Assembly: GCF_046600715.1 (NCBI RefSeq)
Contig: NZ_JBJMAV010000002.1
Location: 62,001-126,000, forward strand
Length of the DNA: 64,000 nucleotides
Reading direction: 5' to 3'
Source: Lysobacter_C viscosus
GTDB taxonomy: Bacteria > Pseudomonadota > Gammaproteobacteria > Xanthomonadales > Xanthomonadaceae
Under the pieces are notes generated by a model. It was not told the DNA's origin. It searched no databases and saw nothing but the letters and a program-made list of their open reading frames with translations. Position numbers and translations under genes: made by a program. This document shows, in pieces, positions 34,398 through 42,361 of this stretch. Positions within the stretch are counted from its first letter, which is position 1; each line of letters starts with the position of its first letter.

Positions 34398-36395
34398 ATG
34401 CCCCGCCACGCCCTGCGCCCGCTCGCCCTCGCCCTTGCCCTCACCCTGGCCTCGACCGTCGCCGGGCCCGCCGCCCACGCACAGTCGGTCGAACCGCCAG
34501 CGGCATGCACCGATTTCCACGGTCACGCCAACGCCAGCTGGTTGCAGAACAACCCGCTGCCCGCCGGTGCCGACTCGATCTCCGCGCTCGGCCAGCTGAC
34601 CGACCGCGCCCGCCACCAGCAGGTCGAGTTGCTCAATGCAGCGATGCAGTCGCCGCAGGGCAACGTCCAGCAACTTCTGGGCGACTTCTGGGCCAGCGGC
34701 GTGGACCTGGCGTCGGTGGAACGCGACGGCGCCCAGCCTATCGCCCCGCTGCTGCAGCGGATCAATGCGATCCGCCGCCACCGCGACATCGCGCCGGCCA
34801 TTGCCGCGTTGCACCAGGTCGGCATCCCGGTGGCGTTCAACTTCAGCGCCGACGTCGACCTGCGTGACCTCAAGCGCCACATCGGCTACTTCAGCCAGGG
34901 CGGTCTGGGCCTGCCCGACCCGGCGTACTACATCCGCACCGACGCGCCCACCCGTGACCTGCTCGGCCAGTACACGTCATACGTGCAGAAGATCCTCGCG
35001 CTGACCGGCACGCCGGAGAAGGACGTGGCTGCGCAGGCCCAGATGGTGGTGGACCTGGAAACCCGGATCGCGAACGTGACCCGCCCGCTGGCGCAGCTTC
35101 GCGACCCGCTCAGCAACTTCGCGCCGGTCGCCACCGCAGACCTCGACAAGGCCTACCCGAACCTCAAGCTGGGCGAGTTCCTCAATACCCAGTCTGTCAG
35201 CGACGACACCGTGTCGGTCGCCAATCCCGAGCTGTTCGCCCACGTCGACACACTGGTGCGCGAACTCAAGCCCGAGCAGTGGAAGGCCTACCTGCGCTGG
35301 CGCGTGGGCGATTCGATGGCCCCCTACATGGCCCGCGCCTGGCGCGATGCGAGCTTCGACTTCCGCGGTCGCGTTCTGGAAGGCCGTACCGCCCCACTCC
35401 CTCGCCAGCAGATGGTGCTGGATGCAATCAACCATGCCGCGGGGCCGATGCTGGGCCGCGAGTACGCCAACCGCTACCTGCCCGCCGAATCCAAGTCGCG
35501 GGCGCAAGAGATCGCCACCGCGGTGCGCAACGCCCTGGGCACCGCGCTCGACCGCGACACCCGGCTGGGCCCGCAGGCCAAGGCCGAAGCAAAGGCCAAG
35601 CTGGCGGCGATGAAGATCGAGGTCGGTACGCCATCGCGCGACCTGGACTACACGATCCAGCCGATGGGCCGTGGCAGCTTCGGCGGCAACATGCTCATTG
35701 CCTCCACCTGGCACCGCGCGCAGGAGATGCGGCGGATCGGCGCGGACAACGCCGACCGGCGCTGGAACGTGCTGCCGCAGGAACCGGCACTGGCGTACGA
35801 CATCGCCCAGAACCGCCTGGTGGTCACCGCGGCGATACTCCAGGCGCCAGTGCTGGACATGACCCGTGACACCGCATCGCAGTTCGGCAGCTTCGGCGCG
35901 CTGGTCGGCCACGAGATCAGCCACGGGTTCGACGTCCGCGGCCGCCTGGTGGACGCGCGCGAACAATTGCGCGACTGGTGGACGCCGGCGGACGTCAGCG
36001 CCTGGGACACGCTGGGCAACCGGGTGATCACCCAGTACGGCGCGCTGGAAAACCCGGTGATCGAGGGCATCCGGTTGAACGGGGCGCAGAGCCGCGACGA
36101 GAACATCGCCGACCTGGCGGGCGTGGAGCTGGCGTGGGCCGCTTACACGGCGGCGCGTCCCGATGCACCCAAGGAGGGCCGAGAGGACTTCTTCGAGGGA
36201 TGGGCCTCGATCTGGGCCGAGCACGTCAGCCCGGCCGAAGCGACCCGCCGCGCCGCCAGTTCCGTGCATGCCCCCGGCAAGTGGCGGACCAATGCGCCGT
36301 TGATGAACCACGCGGCCTTCGCCGAGACCTTCGGCTGCAAGGCAAGCGACCCGATGCAGCTGGCCGACGGGCAGCGCGTGGTGCTCTGGCCCTGA
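34398..36395 (+). CDS. M13-family metallopeptidase, exported (second of two)
   Basis: 665-aa M13 endopeptidase with a cleavable signal peptide ending near AAHAQS and no lipobox, unlike its upstream paralogue. ACTDFHGHANASWLQNN opens the M13 fold; the zinc site is His505-Glu506-x2-His509 (GHEISHGFDV), with ENIADLAGVE supplying the third ligand, and the C-terminal substrate block SSVHAPGKWRTNAPL is present. It probably arose by duplication, giving a soluble periplasmic partner to the lipid-anchored enzyme. An ATG four codons upstream is an alternative start. Confidence 0.92.
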   Translation: MPRHALRPLALALALTLASTVAGPAAHAQSVEPPAACTDFHGHANASWLQNNPLPAGADSISALGQLTDRARHQQVELLNAAMQSPQGNVQQLLGDFWASGVDLASVERDGAQPIAPLLQRINAIRRHRDIAPAIAALHQVGIPVAFNFSADVDLRDLKRHIGYFSQGGLGLPDPAYYIRTDAPTRDLLGQYTSYVQKILALTGTPEKDVAAQAQMVVDLETRIANVTRPLAQLRDPLSNFAPVATADLDKAYPNLKLGEFLNTQSVSDDTVSVANPELFAHVDTLVRELKPEQWKAYLRWRVGDSMAPYMARAWRDASFDFRGRVLEGRTAPLPRQQMVLDAINHAAGPMLGREYANRYLPAESKSRAQEIATAVRNALGTALDRDTRLGPQAKAEAKAKLAAMKIEVGTPSRDLDYTIQPMGRGSFGGNMLIASTWHRAQEMRRIGADNADRRWNVLPQEPALAYDIAQNRLVVTAAILQAPVLDMTRDTASQFGSFGALVGHEISHGFDVRGRLVDAREQLRDWWTPADVSAWDTLGNRVITQYGALENPVIEGIRLNGAQSRDENIADLAGVELAWAAYTAARPDAPKEGREDFFEGWASIWAEHVSPAEATRRAASSVHAPGKWRTNAPLMNHAAFAETFGCKASDPMQLADGQRVVLWP

Positions 36396-36424
36396 GTCGC
36401 GCCCACCGGCCCGGCATCAATGAG

Positions 36425-36453
36425 AACGGCGCGGACTCCCGCGCCGTTTTTCA
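36425..36453 (+). terminator. Intrinsic terminator after the second M13 peptidase
   Basis: AACGGCGCGG pairs with CCGCGCCGTT around ACTC, followed by TTTC. It lies about 30 bp past the stop codon. Confidence 0.8.
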
Positions 36454-36570
36454 TTTGGACGGGCGGGTGAGCGTCACCGGACGACGGGCCTTCGCGTGGG
36501 GGTTGCAAGCCGCCATTCCGGGTGAGGCCATCGGACTGCAGGAGGCGGACCCGGCGATGGCCGGCCCCGG

Positions 36571-37203
36571 TCAGCGCACGATGCGTGGACGCGGCGGCTT
36601 ACGCCTGCCGAAGGGCGGATGGCCGCGCCAGTAGCGGATCAGCAACCAGCCGAACAGCATGCCCCCCAGGTGGGCGAAGTGGGCAACGCCCGGCTGCAGG
36701 CCGGTAAACCCGAGCAGCAGCGCAATCGCGCCGTAGACGATCACCAGCGTGCGCGCCTTCATCGGAATCGGGGGGATCAGCAGCATCACCCGCTGGTGTG
36801 GGAACAGCATGCCGTAGGCCAGCAGCAGGCCGAAGACGCCACCCGACGCGCCCAACGTCGGATACGCGGGCCCACCCTGCGACAGTGTCCAGGCGCCTAC
36901 CGCGAGCTGGCACACCGCGGCGCCCACCACGCAGACGAAGTAGAACGTCAGGAAGCGCTTGGGCCCCCAGGTGTGTTCCACCGGGGCGCCAAACATCAGC
37001 AGCGCCAGCATGTTGAACAGCAGGTGCGCGATATCGCCATGCAGGAAGGCATAGGTGACCAGTTGCCACGGCATGAAACCGTCGCCCAGCGGCCACAGCA
37101 TCAGGGGGCCCAGCGCGGTCCGCTCCAGGACCAGCTGCAACAGGAATGCGACGCCGTTGGCGATCAACAGGGCCCGCGTAACGGGCGGAAGATTGGAGAA
37201 CAT
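36571..37203 (-). CDS. Rhomboid-family intramembrane serine protease
   Basis: 210-aa polytopic membrane protease. The catalytic serine lies in GASGGVFGLLLAYG and the catalytic His in AHFAHLGGMLFGWLL; the N-terminal H in FLHGDIAHLLFNMLAL and the TWG segment are also typical. Six transmembrane helices are expected. The start MFSNLPPVTRALL follows GGGAG. The substrate is unknown. It is followed, in the opposite direction, by the M13 peptidase gene end. Confidence 0.93.
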   Translation of the reverse strand: MFSNLPPVTRALLIANGVAFLLQLVLERTALGPLMLWPLGDGFMPWQLVTYAFLHGDIAHLLFNMLALLMFGAPVEHTWGPKRFLTFYFVCVVGAAVCQLAVGAWTLSQGGPAYPTLGASGGVFGLLLAYGMLFPHQRVMLLIPPIPMKARTLVIVYGAIALLLGFTGLQPGVAHFAHLGGMLFGWLLIRYWRGHPPFGRRKPPRPRIVR

Positions 37204-37278
37204 TTCAACTCCCGGGGGATGCGACATGGTAGCGGCAGGCACCCGCCACCGCTTCACCTGACCGCAGCCTGCCCTGCC

Positions 37279-37650
37279 CTACCGGGCTCGCGGCGCCCCC
37301 CAAATCTGCGCGTCCACGCTGGCGGCCGCGGGCTGGCCGCGCACCCGTCCGTTCTCGATGCGCACGCCTTCGGCCCGCAGGCGCCGGCACTGCTCGCGGT
37401 AGCCGTCCGAGCCCTCTGGGAGGGCGATGCGGCCGTCGGAACGCAGCACGCGATGCCATGGCAGCCCAGGGTCTTCGTTGAGCGACAGCAAACGCGCCAC
37501 CCAGCGGGCGCGACCGTCCAGACCGGCCCTGCGTGCGACCTCCCCGTAGCCCGCCACCTGGCCTGGCGGTATGGCTCGCACGGCCTCTAGGACACGCTCC
37601 CGGGCGCATGGGCAGGGGCGCGCATCGCTGGAGTCGTGGGTGGGGGCCAT
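37279..37650 (-). CDS. Alkyltransferase-like (ATL) protein
   Basis: 123-aa protein homologous to the DNA-binding domain of O6-alkylguanine methyltransferases. The usual active-site PCHR is replaced by PWHR (GLPWHRVLRSDG), the defining change of ATL proteins, which bind O6-alkylguanine and hand the lesion to nucleotide-excision repair without removing it themselves. IPPGQVAGYGEVAR is the recognition-helix region. uvrB, a nucleotide-excision repair gene, lies 1.3 kb away, but no operon link is seen. Confidence 0.88.
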   Translation of the reverse strand: MAPTHDSSDARPCPCARERVLEAVRAIPPGQVAGYGEVARRAGLDGRARWVARLLSLNEDPGLPWHRVLRSDGRIALPEGSDGYREQCRRLRAEGVRIENGRVRGQPAAASVDAQIWGAPRAR

Positions 37651-37689
37651 GCCGGTTAGGATACGGGCCTGCCCCCAGTGGAGCCGCCC

Positions 37690-38100
37690 GTGCGCAATTT
37701 CGAATCCATCCGCAGGCACATCAAGTCCGCCGGCTTCCAGATCCGCATGCAGGAGGACGAGGTGCTCTGCATCGAGCTATCCCTCGAGAAGGGCACGCGG
37801 CACCAGGCGATCTTCCTGTCGGAGCTTGACGACGACGACGGCCGGCCCTACCTGCGCGTCAGCACTGCCGTCGCCCCCACCACCGGGCTGGATGCGCGCC
37901 GCTCGCTGGTCTTCAACTGGCAGAGCCGGGTGGGCTACCTGGCCATCGGCGACATGGACGGCGTGCCCTACCTGCAACTGTGCGAGAACCGCCCCTACGA
38001 CGGTCTTGACGGCGCGGAGATCGACCGGCTGGTGCTGGAGATCGGCGGGCTGGGCGATCGCATGGAGCGGATGCTGTCGGCGGGCGGCGACCTGCTCTGA
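37690..38100 (+). CDS. Hypothetical small cytoplasmic protein
   Basis: 136-aa acidic protein with no signal peptide or membrane segment. Alternating charged strands (IRMQEDEVLCIELSLEKG, RSLVFNWQSRVGYLAIGDM) and a C-terminal helix (IDRLVLEIGGLGDRMERML) suggest a compact alpha/beta domain. The size and pattern recall YbjN or secretion-chaperone folds, but I do not recognise the family. The GTG start is supported by GGAG seven bases upstream; another GTG four codons earlier is possible. A terminator follows. Confidence 0.6.
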   Translation: MRNFESIRRHIKSAGFQIRMQEDEVLCIELSLEKGTRHQAIFLSELDDDDGRPYLRVSTAVAPTTGLDARRSLVFNWQSRVGYLAIGDMDGVPYLQLCENRPYDGLDGAEIDRLVLEIGGLGDRMERMLSAGGDLL

Positions 38101-38129
38101 CCGCCGCGGGCGGCGCGGGCAGGACAACT

Positions 38130-38161
38130 AAAAAAGGCCGCCCCGCGAGGGACGGCCTTTT
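38130..38161. terminator. Bidirectional terminator between the small hypothetical gene and tRNA-Val
   Basis: AAAAAAGGCCG and CGGCCTTTTC flank a GC-rich loop, with A/T runs on both sides, so it can act on either strand: forward for the hypothetical gene and reverse for tRNA-Val. Confidence 0.75.
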
Positions 38162-38168
38162 CGATGTC

Positions 38169-38243
38169 TGGTGGGCGGTACAGGGTTCGAACCTGTGACC
38201 CCTACCATGTCAAGGTAGTGCTCTACCGCTGAGCTAACCGCCC
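38169..38243 (-). tRNA. tRNA-Val (GAC)
   Basis: 75-nt cloverleaf on the reverse strand: acceptor GGGCGGT/ACCGCCC, D-arm GCTC...GAGC, anticodon stem CTACC/GGTAG with loop TTGACAT (anticodon GAC), GGTTCGAACC T-arm and an encoded CCA. A promoter is visible 35 bp upstream and a terminator directly downstream. Confidence 0.97.
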
Positions 38244-38277
38244 ATCCGCCGGCAGACATACCCGGCGAAGGGCGCGA

Positions 38278-38306
38278 AGTGTAGCCCGCGCGCGGGCGGC
38301 CGGCAA
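38278..38306 (-). promoter_or_regulatory. Promoter of tRNA-Val
   Basis: On the reverse strand TTGCCG and TACACT are separated by 17 bp. The -10 box ends 35 bp before the tRNA start, a suitable position for a short leader. The spacer is extremely GC-rich. Confidence 0.65.
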
Positions 38307-38323
38307 CTGCCTGCCAGCCCGCG

Positions 38324-38839
38324 TCAGGCCTGCGGCGGGATGCGCAGGACCTGGCCGGGATAGATCTTGTCCGGGTCGCTGAGCATCGGCTTGTTGGCCT
38401 CGAAGATGCGGTTGTACTGGCCGGCGTCGCCGTAGACCTTCTTGGATATGCCCGACAGCGTGTCGCCGGATTCGACCGTATAGGTCTTGCTGGTCCATTC
38501 GCCGCCCGGGCTGCCGGCCGACGCGTGGGACTGCCCGGCCGAGCCGCCCGCGTATCCGACGTTCGAACCCGGCGCGCCGATGCTCAGGCGGTCGTCGACC
38601 CGGCCAACGCCCTCGACGTTGCCGACGATGAGCACGGCCTTCTCGCGGGTGTCCTGGTCGCGCACGGTGCCTTCCATCACCACGGTGTCGCCCTCGAACC
38701 GGAACCGGATCCCGTCGGGGTCGATGCCGTGCTCACGCAGGTGGGTGCTGAGCGGCTTGGTGGAATCGGTGGCGCTACGGTCGTGGTCACGGCCGAAGAT
38801 GCGGGCGCCCGCATCCTTGATGAAGTCGAACATACCCAT
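38324..38839 (-). CDS. kbp: BON/LysM-domain protein, Kbp-like
   Basis: 171-aa soluble protein with an N-terminal DFIKDAGARIFG segment, a BON domain (about 45-90, VVMEGTVRDQDTREKAVLIV), a Gly/Ser-rich linker and a C-terminal LysM domain (YTVESGDTLSGISKKVYGD...YPGQVLRIP). This is the layout of the E. coli potassium-binding protein Kbp (YgaU), here with a longer linker. There is no signal peptide. The start follows GGAGACGCCCC. It is close to uvrB but probably transcribed alone. Confidence 0.85.
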   Translation of the reverse strand: MGMFDFIKDAGARIFGRDHDRSATDSTKPLSTHLREHGIDPDGIRFRFEGDTVVMEGTVRDQDTREKAVLIVGNVEGVGRVDDRLSIGAPGSNVGYAGGSAGQSHASAGSPGGEWTSKTYTVESGDTLSGISKKVYGDAGQYNRIFEANKPMLSDPDKIYPGQVLRIPPQA

Positions 38840-38921
38840 GGGGCGTCTCCGTTGTGGGGGAACCGCGACCCTCGCACCCGGGCCGTGACGGGGCGGTCAT
38901 CCCTGCCCGCCCGCGCCGCCC

Positions 38922-40988
38922 TCAGTGCAATGCGATGTCCTTGATCTGCCGGATCTGGTCGCGTACCGCGGCGGCCTCCTCGAACTCCAGGTCACGCGCG
39001 TGCTTGTACATCTGCTGCTCCAGCGCCTTGATGCGGACGGCGGCCTCGGCGGGTGCCAGCGTCGCGTAGTCGACCGCCGGCTCGGCGGCCTTGCGGCCCT
39101 TGCCGCGGCCCTTGCCCTTTGCCGAGTCGGGGTCGGCCCGTGCGCCTTCCATGATGTCCACCACCGGCCGGATGACCGAGCGCGGGGTGATCCCGTGTTC
39201 AATGTTGTATTCGACCTGCTTGGCGCGGCGTCTGTCGGTTTCGTCGATCGCCTTGCGCATCGAGTTGGTGACCCGGTCCGCATACAGGATCGCCTTGCCA
39301 CGCACGTTGCGGGCGGCGCGGCCGATGGTCTGGATCAGCGACCCGCCCGAGCGCAGGAAACCTTCCTTGTCGGCGTCCAGGATGGCCACCAGCGAGACCT
39401 CCGGCATGTCCAGGCCTTCCCGCAGCAGGTTGATGCCCACCAGTACGTCGAATTTTCCCAGTCGCAGGTCGCGGATGATCTCCACGCGCTCCACGGTGTC
39501 GATGTCGCTGTGCAGGTAGCGCACCCTGACCCCGTGCTCGCCCAGGTACTCGGTCAGGTTCTCGGACATCCGCTTGGTCAGGGTGGTGATCAGCACGCGG
39601 TCGCCCATGGCAACGCGCTCGGTGATCTCGCCCAAGACGTCATCGACCTGCGTCGCAACGGGACGGATCTCGACCACCGGGTCGATCAGGCCGGTCGGCC
39701 GCACGACCAGTTCGACCACCTCGCCCTCGGACTTGTCGAGCTCGTAGGGGCCCGGCGTCGCGGAGACGAATATCGCCCGGGGCGAGCGACCCTCCCACTC
39801 CTCGAACTTGAGCGGCCGGTTGTCCAGCGCCGAGGGCAGCCGGAAGCCGAATTCGACCAGCGTTTCCTTCCGCGAGCGGTCGCCCTTGTACATCGCGCCA
39901 ATCTGCGGAACGGTCACGTGCGACTCGTCGCAGACCAGCAGCGCATCGGGCGGCAGGTAGTCGAACAGGCAGGGCGGCGGCTCGCCGGGCATGTGCCCGG
40001 TCAGGTGGCGGCTGTAGTTCTCCACGCCATTGCAGTACCCCACCTCGGCCAGCATCTCCAGGTCGAACTGGGTGCGTTGCGCCAACCGCTGCGCTTCGAC
40101 CAGCTTGTTGGCCGAGTACAGCTGCTCCAGCCGCATCTTCAACTCGTCCTTTATCGCATCCACGGCATCAAGCACCGTGCGGCGCGTGGTCACGTAGTGC
40201 GACTTGGGGTAGATGGTGTAGCGCTGCAGCTTTCGCAGCGCCTCTCCCGTGAGCGGGTCGAAGGCGGTGACCGACTCGATCTCGCCATCGAACAGCTCGA
40301 TCCGGATCGCCTCGTCGTCGCTTTCGGCCGGGTGCACGTCGATCACCTCGCCCCGCACGCGATAGGTGCCGCGCCGCAACTCGGTGTCGTTGCGGCTGTA
40401 CTGCATCTCGGTCAGGCGACGGATCAGCTCGCGCTGGTCGATGCGCTCGCCGCGCACCATGTGCAGCACCATCCGGAAGTACTCGTTCGGGTCTCCCAGC
40501 CCGTAGATCGCCGACACGGTGCACACGATGATGGCGTCGCGGCGCTCGAGCAGTGCCTTGGTGGCGGACAGGCGCATTTGTTCGATGTGTTCGTTCACCG
40601 AGCTGTCCTTCTCGATGAACGTATCGCTCGAAGGCACGTATGCCTCGGGCTGGTAGTAGTCGTAGTAGCTGACGAAGTACTCGACCGCGTTGTTCGGGAA
40701 GAACGACTTGAACTCGCCGTACAACTGGGCGGCCAGGGTCTTGTTGGGCGCCATCACCAGCGTCGGCTTCTGCACGTGTTCGATGACGTTGGCAATGGTG
40801 TAGGTCTTGCCCGAACCGGTCACGCCCAGCAGTGTCTGGTGGGCCAGCCCGCCCTCGAACCCTTTCACCAGCCGCTCGATCGCGGCCGGCTGGTCGCCGG
40901 CGGGCTGGTAGGGGGAGACGAGCTGGAACCGCCCTTCTTCCACTACGGGTCTGCCGGGCTGGGGCGGGGTGCTGTCGTTCATGGGCAT
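38922..40988 (-). CDS. uvrB: Excinuclease ABC subunit B
   Basis: 688-aa nucleotide-excision repair helicase that receives damaged DNA from UvrA. Helicase motif I is GVTGSGKTYTIA, with the beta-hairpin YYDYYQPEAYVPSSDTFIEK; DESHVT, SATPGPYE, LREGLDMPEV and QTIGRAARN follow. The C-terminal UvrC-binding (UVR) domain ELEFEEAAAVRDQI-like segment is present as LEFEEAAAVRDQIRQIK. Two closely spaced ATG codons could start it; the frame is open far upstream but there it is antisense to a pseudopilin gene. Confidence 0.97.
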   Translation of the reverse strand: MPMNDSTPPQPGRPVVEEGRFQLVSPYQPAGDQPAAIERLVKGFEGGLAHQTLLGVTGSGKTYTIANVIEHVQKPTLVMAPNKTLAAQLYGEFKSFFPNNAVEYFVSYYDYYQPEAYVPSSDTFIEKDSSVNEHIEQMRLSATKALLERRDAIIVCTVSAIYGLGDPNEYFRMVLHMVRGERIDQRELIRRLTEMQYSRNDTELRRGTYRVRGEVIDVHPAESDDEAIRIELFDGEIESVTAFDPLTGEALRKLQRYTIYPKSHYVTTRRTVLDAVDAIKDELKMRLEQLYSANKLVEAQRLAQRTQFDLEMLAEVGYCNGVENYSRHLTGHMPGEPPPCLFDYLPPDALLVCDESHVTVPQIGAMYKGDRSRKETLVEFGFRLPSALDNRPLKFEEWEGRSPRAIFVSATPGPYELDKSEGEVVELVVRPTGLIDPVVEIRPVATQVDDVLGEITERVAMGDRVLITTLTKRMSENLTEYLGEHGVRVRYLHSDIDTVERVEIIRDLRLGKFDVLVGINLLREGLDMPEVSLVAILDADKEGFLRSGGSLIQTIGRAARNVRGKAILYADRVTNSMRKAIDETDRRRAKQVEYNIEHGITPRSVIRPVVDIMEGARADPDSAKGKGRGKGRKAAEPAVDYATLAPAEAAVRIKALEQQMYKHARDLEFEEAAAVRDQIRQIKDIALH

Positions 40989-41133
40989 CGGCCTGGGTGG
41001 ACAGAGCAGTGTAGCGAGGCCGGATAGATGGGGCCGCGCGCGGACTTTCCCTACCCCTCCGGCCCCCAGCCCCCGATATCGCCTTGGCATCGATTGACGC
41101 ACCCTGCGCGTCGTTCCATGACAGGGATGTCGC

Positions 41134-41670
41134 ATGAAGTGCCGCAGGGGATTCACGTTGATAGAAGCGCTGATCGCCCTCGGGCTGGCCTGCGTGCTGC
41201 TGGCCGTCGCCGTCCCCGCGATGAGCCACGCGGTCTCCGCCGCGCATGCCGGGAAGGCCCGGAGCCTGATCGCCACCACCCTGCTGGACGCCATGCGCAA
41301 CGCAACGGTGGGTGGCGCGGAGGTCGTGACCTGCCCCTCGCTCGACGGGCTCTCGTGCACGGGGGACCCGGATTGGAGCGTAGGCTGGATGTCGTTCGCG
41401 GACATAGACGGGAGCCGCCAGCGCGGGCCCCACGAGCCACTCATTCGCAGGGAGGCCGCACTGGAGGGCGGGGTCAGGCTGCGGTCCACCCGTGGCCGTG
41501 CTCGCCTGGTCTTCCAGCCGGGGGGCAGCACGGCGGGGTCCAACGTGACCTTCACCCTGTGCGACAAGCGAGGCCCGAGGAAAGCGATCACGCTGGTCAT
41601 GGCCAATACCGGACACCTGCGCAGCGGGCGCCCAACCGCCGCAGCCGCAGATCAGTGCGCCTATCAATAG
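41134..41670 (+). CDS. GspH/FimT-like type IV pseudopilin (solitary)
   Basis: 178-aa prepilin. The leader is very short and basic, and the cleavage site is CRRG-FTLIEAL, with Glu at position 5 of the mature protein, followed by a hydrophobic helix (LIALGLACVLLAVAVPAM). The C-terminal domain has three or more Cys residues (VTCPSLDGLSCTG, FTLCDKRG) that could form disulfides. It is separate from the minor-pilin operon, reads the other way and is flanked by uvrB and tRNA-Asn. Whether it belongs to pili or a secretion system is unclear. Confidence 0.85.
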   Translation: MKCRRGFTLIEALIALGLACVLLAVAVPAMSHAVSAAHAGKARSLIATTLLDAMRNATVGGAEVVTCPSLDGLSCTGDPDWSVGWMSFADIDGSRQRGPHEPLIRREAALEGGVRLRSTRGRARLVFQPGGSTAGSNVTFTLCDKRGPRKAITLVMANTGHLRSGRPTAAAADQCAYQ

Positions 41671-41700
41671 CGACGCGCTGGCCGCGAGGCGGCGGCCTGC

Positions 41701-41729
41701 TTGACCCTGCCCGGGGCCACCCTTACGAT
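41701..41729 (+). promoter_or_regulatory. Promoter of tRNA-Asn
   Basis: TTGACC and TACGAT are separated by exactly 17 bp, with the -10 box ending 10 bp before the mature tRNA, so the leader is very short. Confidence 0.65.
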
Positions 41730-41739
41730 ATGCGCCCCC

Positions 41740-41816
41740 GCCCGAATAGCTCAGCCGGTTAGAGCACTTGACTGTTAATCAGGGGGTCGTTGGTTCGAGT
41801 CCAACTTCGGGCGCCA
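41740..41816 (+). tRNA. tRNA-Asn (GTT)
   Basis: 77-nt cloverleaf with acceptor GCCCGAA/TTCGGGC, anticodon loop CTGTTAA (anticodon GTT), T-arm GGTTCGAGTCC and an encoded CCA. Followed by a strong terminator. Confidence 0.97.
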
Positions 41817-41832
41817 GTATTCAAGAACAAGA

Positions 41833-41862
41833 AAGGGCCGCGGATTCCGCGGCCCTTTTTTC
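41833..41862. terminator. Bidirectional terminator between tRNA-Asn and pilE
   Basis: AAGGGCCGCGG pairs with CCGCGGCCCTT around ATT, followed by TTTTTC on the forward strand and TTTCTTGTTCTT on the reverse, so it ends both tRNA-Asn and the minor-pilin operon. Confidence 0.85.
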
Positions 41863-41903
41863 TTGATGGCGCCGGGTGCAGTCGGTCCACCCGTGGCGCA
41901 CTG

Positions 41904-42359
41904 TTACCAGCAGTAGTCGGCGTCCGCGGTCCCGCCATCGATCCCCTTGGTGCCCTGAGCGTCGAGGGTAAGCGTCCCGCACTTTCCATCCTTGGATGCC
42001 TGGCCGCCCTGGGGAACGGCTTCCAGGGAGAAAGCGGTGGCCGTTGGTACCGCCGTGAACGCCACCGTGTAATGGTCCGGTGAGATGTCGGGGCCGCAGG
42101 CCGGGGGGTCGGGCGCCCCCACGTAAGTCAGGTTGATCGTGTAGTAGCGCTCCATCGCCTGGGCACGTTCCATCAGGCAGGCGGCCGCCGCTGAGCGCCT
42201 CGACTTGGTCACCGAGGCGTCGTAACTGGCGACTGCAAGACCTGCAAGGATCGCGATGATTGCCACCGTGATCATCAGCTCGATCATGGTGAAACCCCGG
42301 ACGTGCCGCCGGTGCGGCGCCTGGGTGTGGAGGCGGTCTGGCTTCATTGGGTTGGTCAT
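41904..42359 (-). CDS. pilE: Type IV minor pilin PilE
   Basis: 151-aa prepilin, last gene of the minor-pilin operon. Its leader is cut after Gly22 (HVRG-FTMIEL) with Glu5, followed by the helix MITVAIIAILAGLAVASY. The C-terminal part has the paired cysteines expected of a pilin D-region (KCGTLTLDAQG...DADYCW). It overlaps the pilY1 stop region closely, so it is co-translated. In Pseudomonas-type systems PilE joins the complex that primes pilus assembly. Confidence 0.93.
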   Translation of the reverse strand: MTNPMKPDRLHTQAPHRRHVRGFTMIELMITVAIIAILAGLAVASYDASVTKSRRSAAAACLMERAQAMERYYTINLTYVGAPDPPACGPDISPDHYTVAFTAVPTATAFSLEAVPQGGQASKDGKCGTLTLDAQGTKGIDGGTADADYCW

Positions 42360-42361
42360 GG

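Noticed and set aside
38923..41027. A 700-codon forward frame opposite uvrB
   Set aside because: Antisense shadow: all UvrB helicase motifs lie on the reverse strand, and the forward product is a His/Gln/Val/Arg-rich sequence without domains.
40989..41606. A 200-codon N-terminal extension of UvrB
   Set aside because: The open frame continues upstream only as antisense to the pseudopilin gene, and the translated extension has no UvrB similarity.
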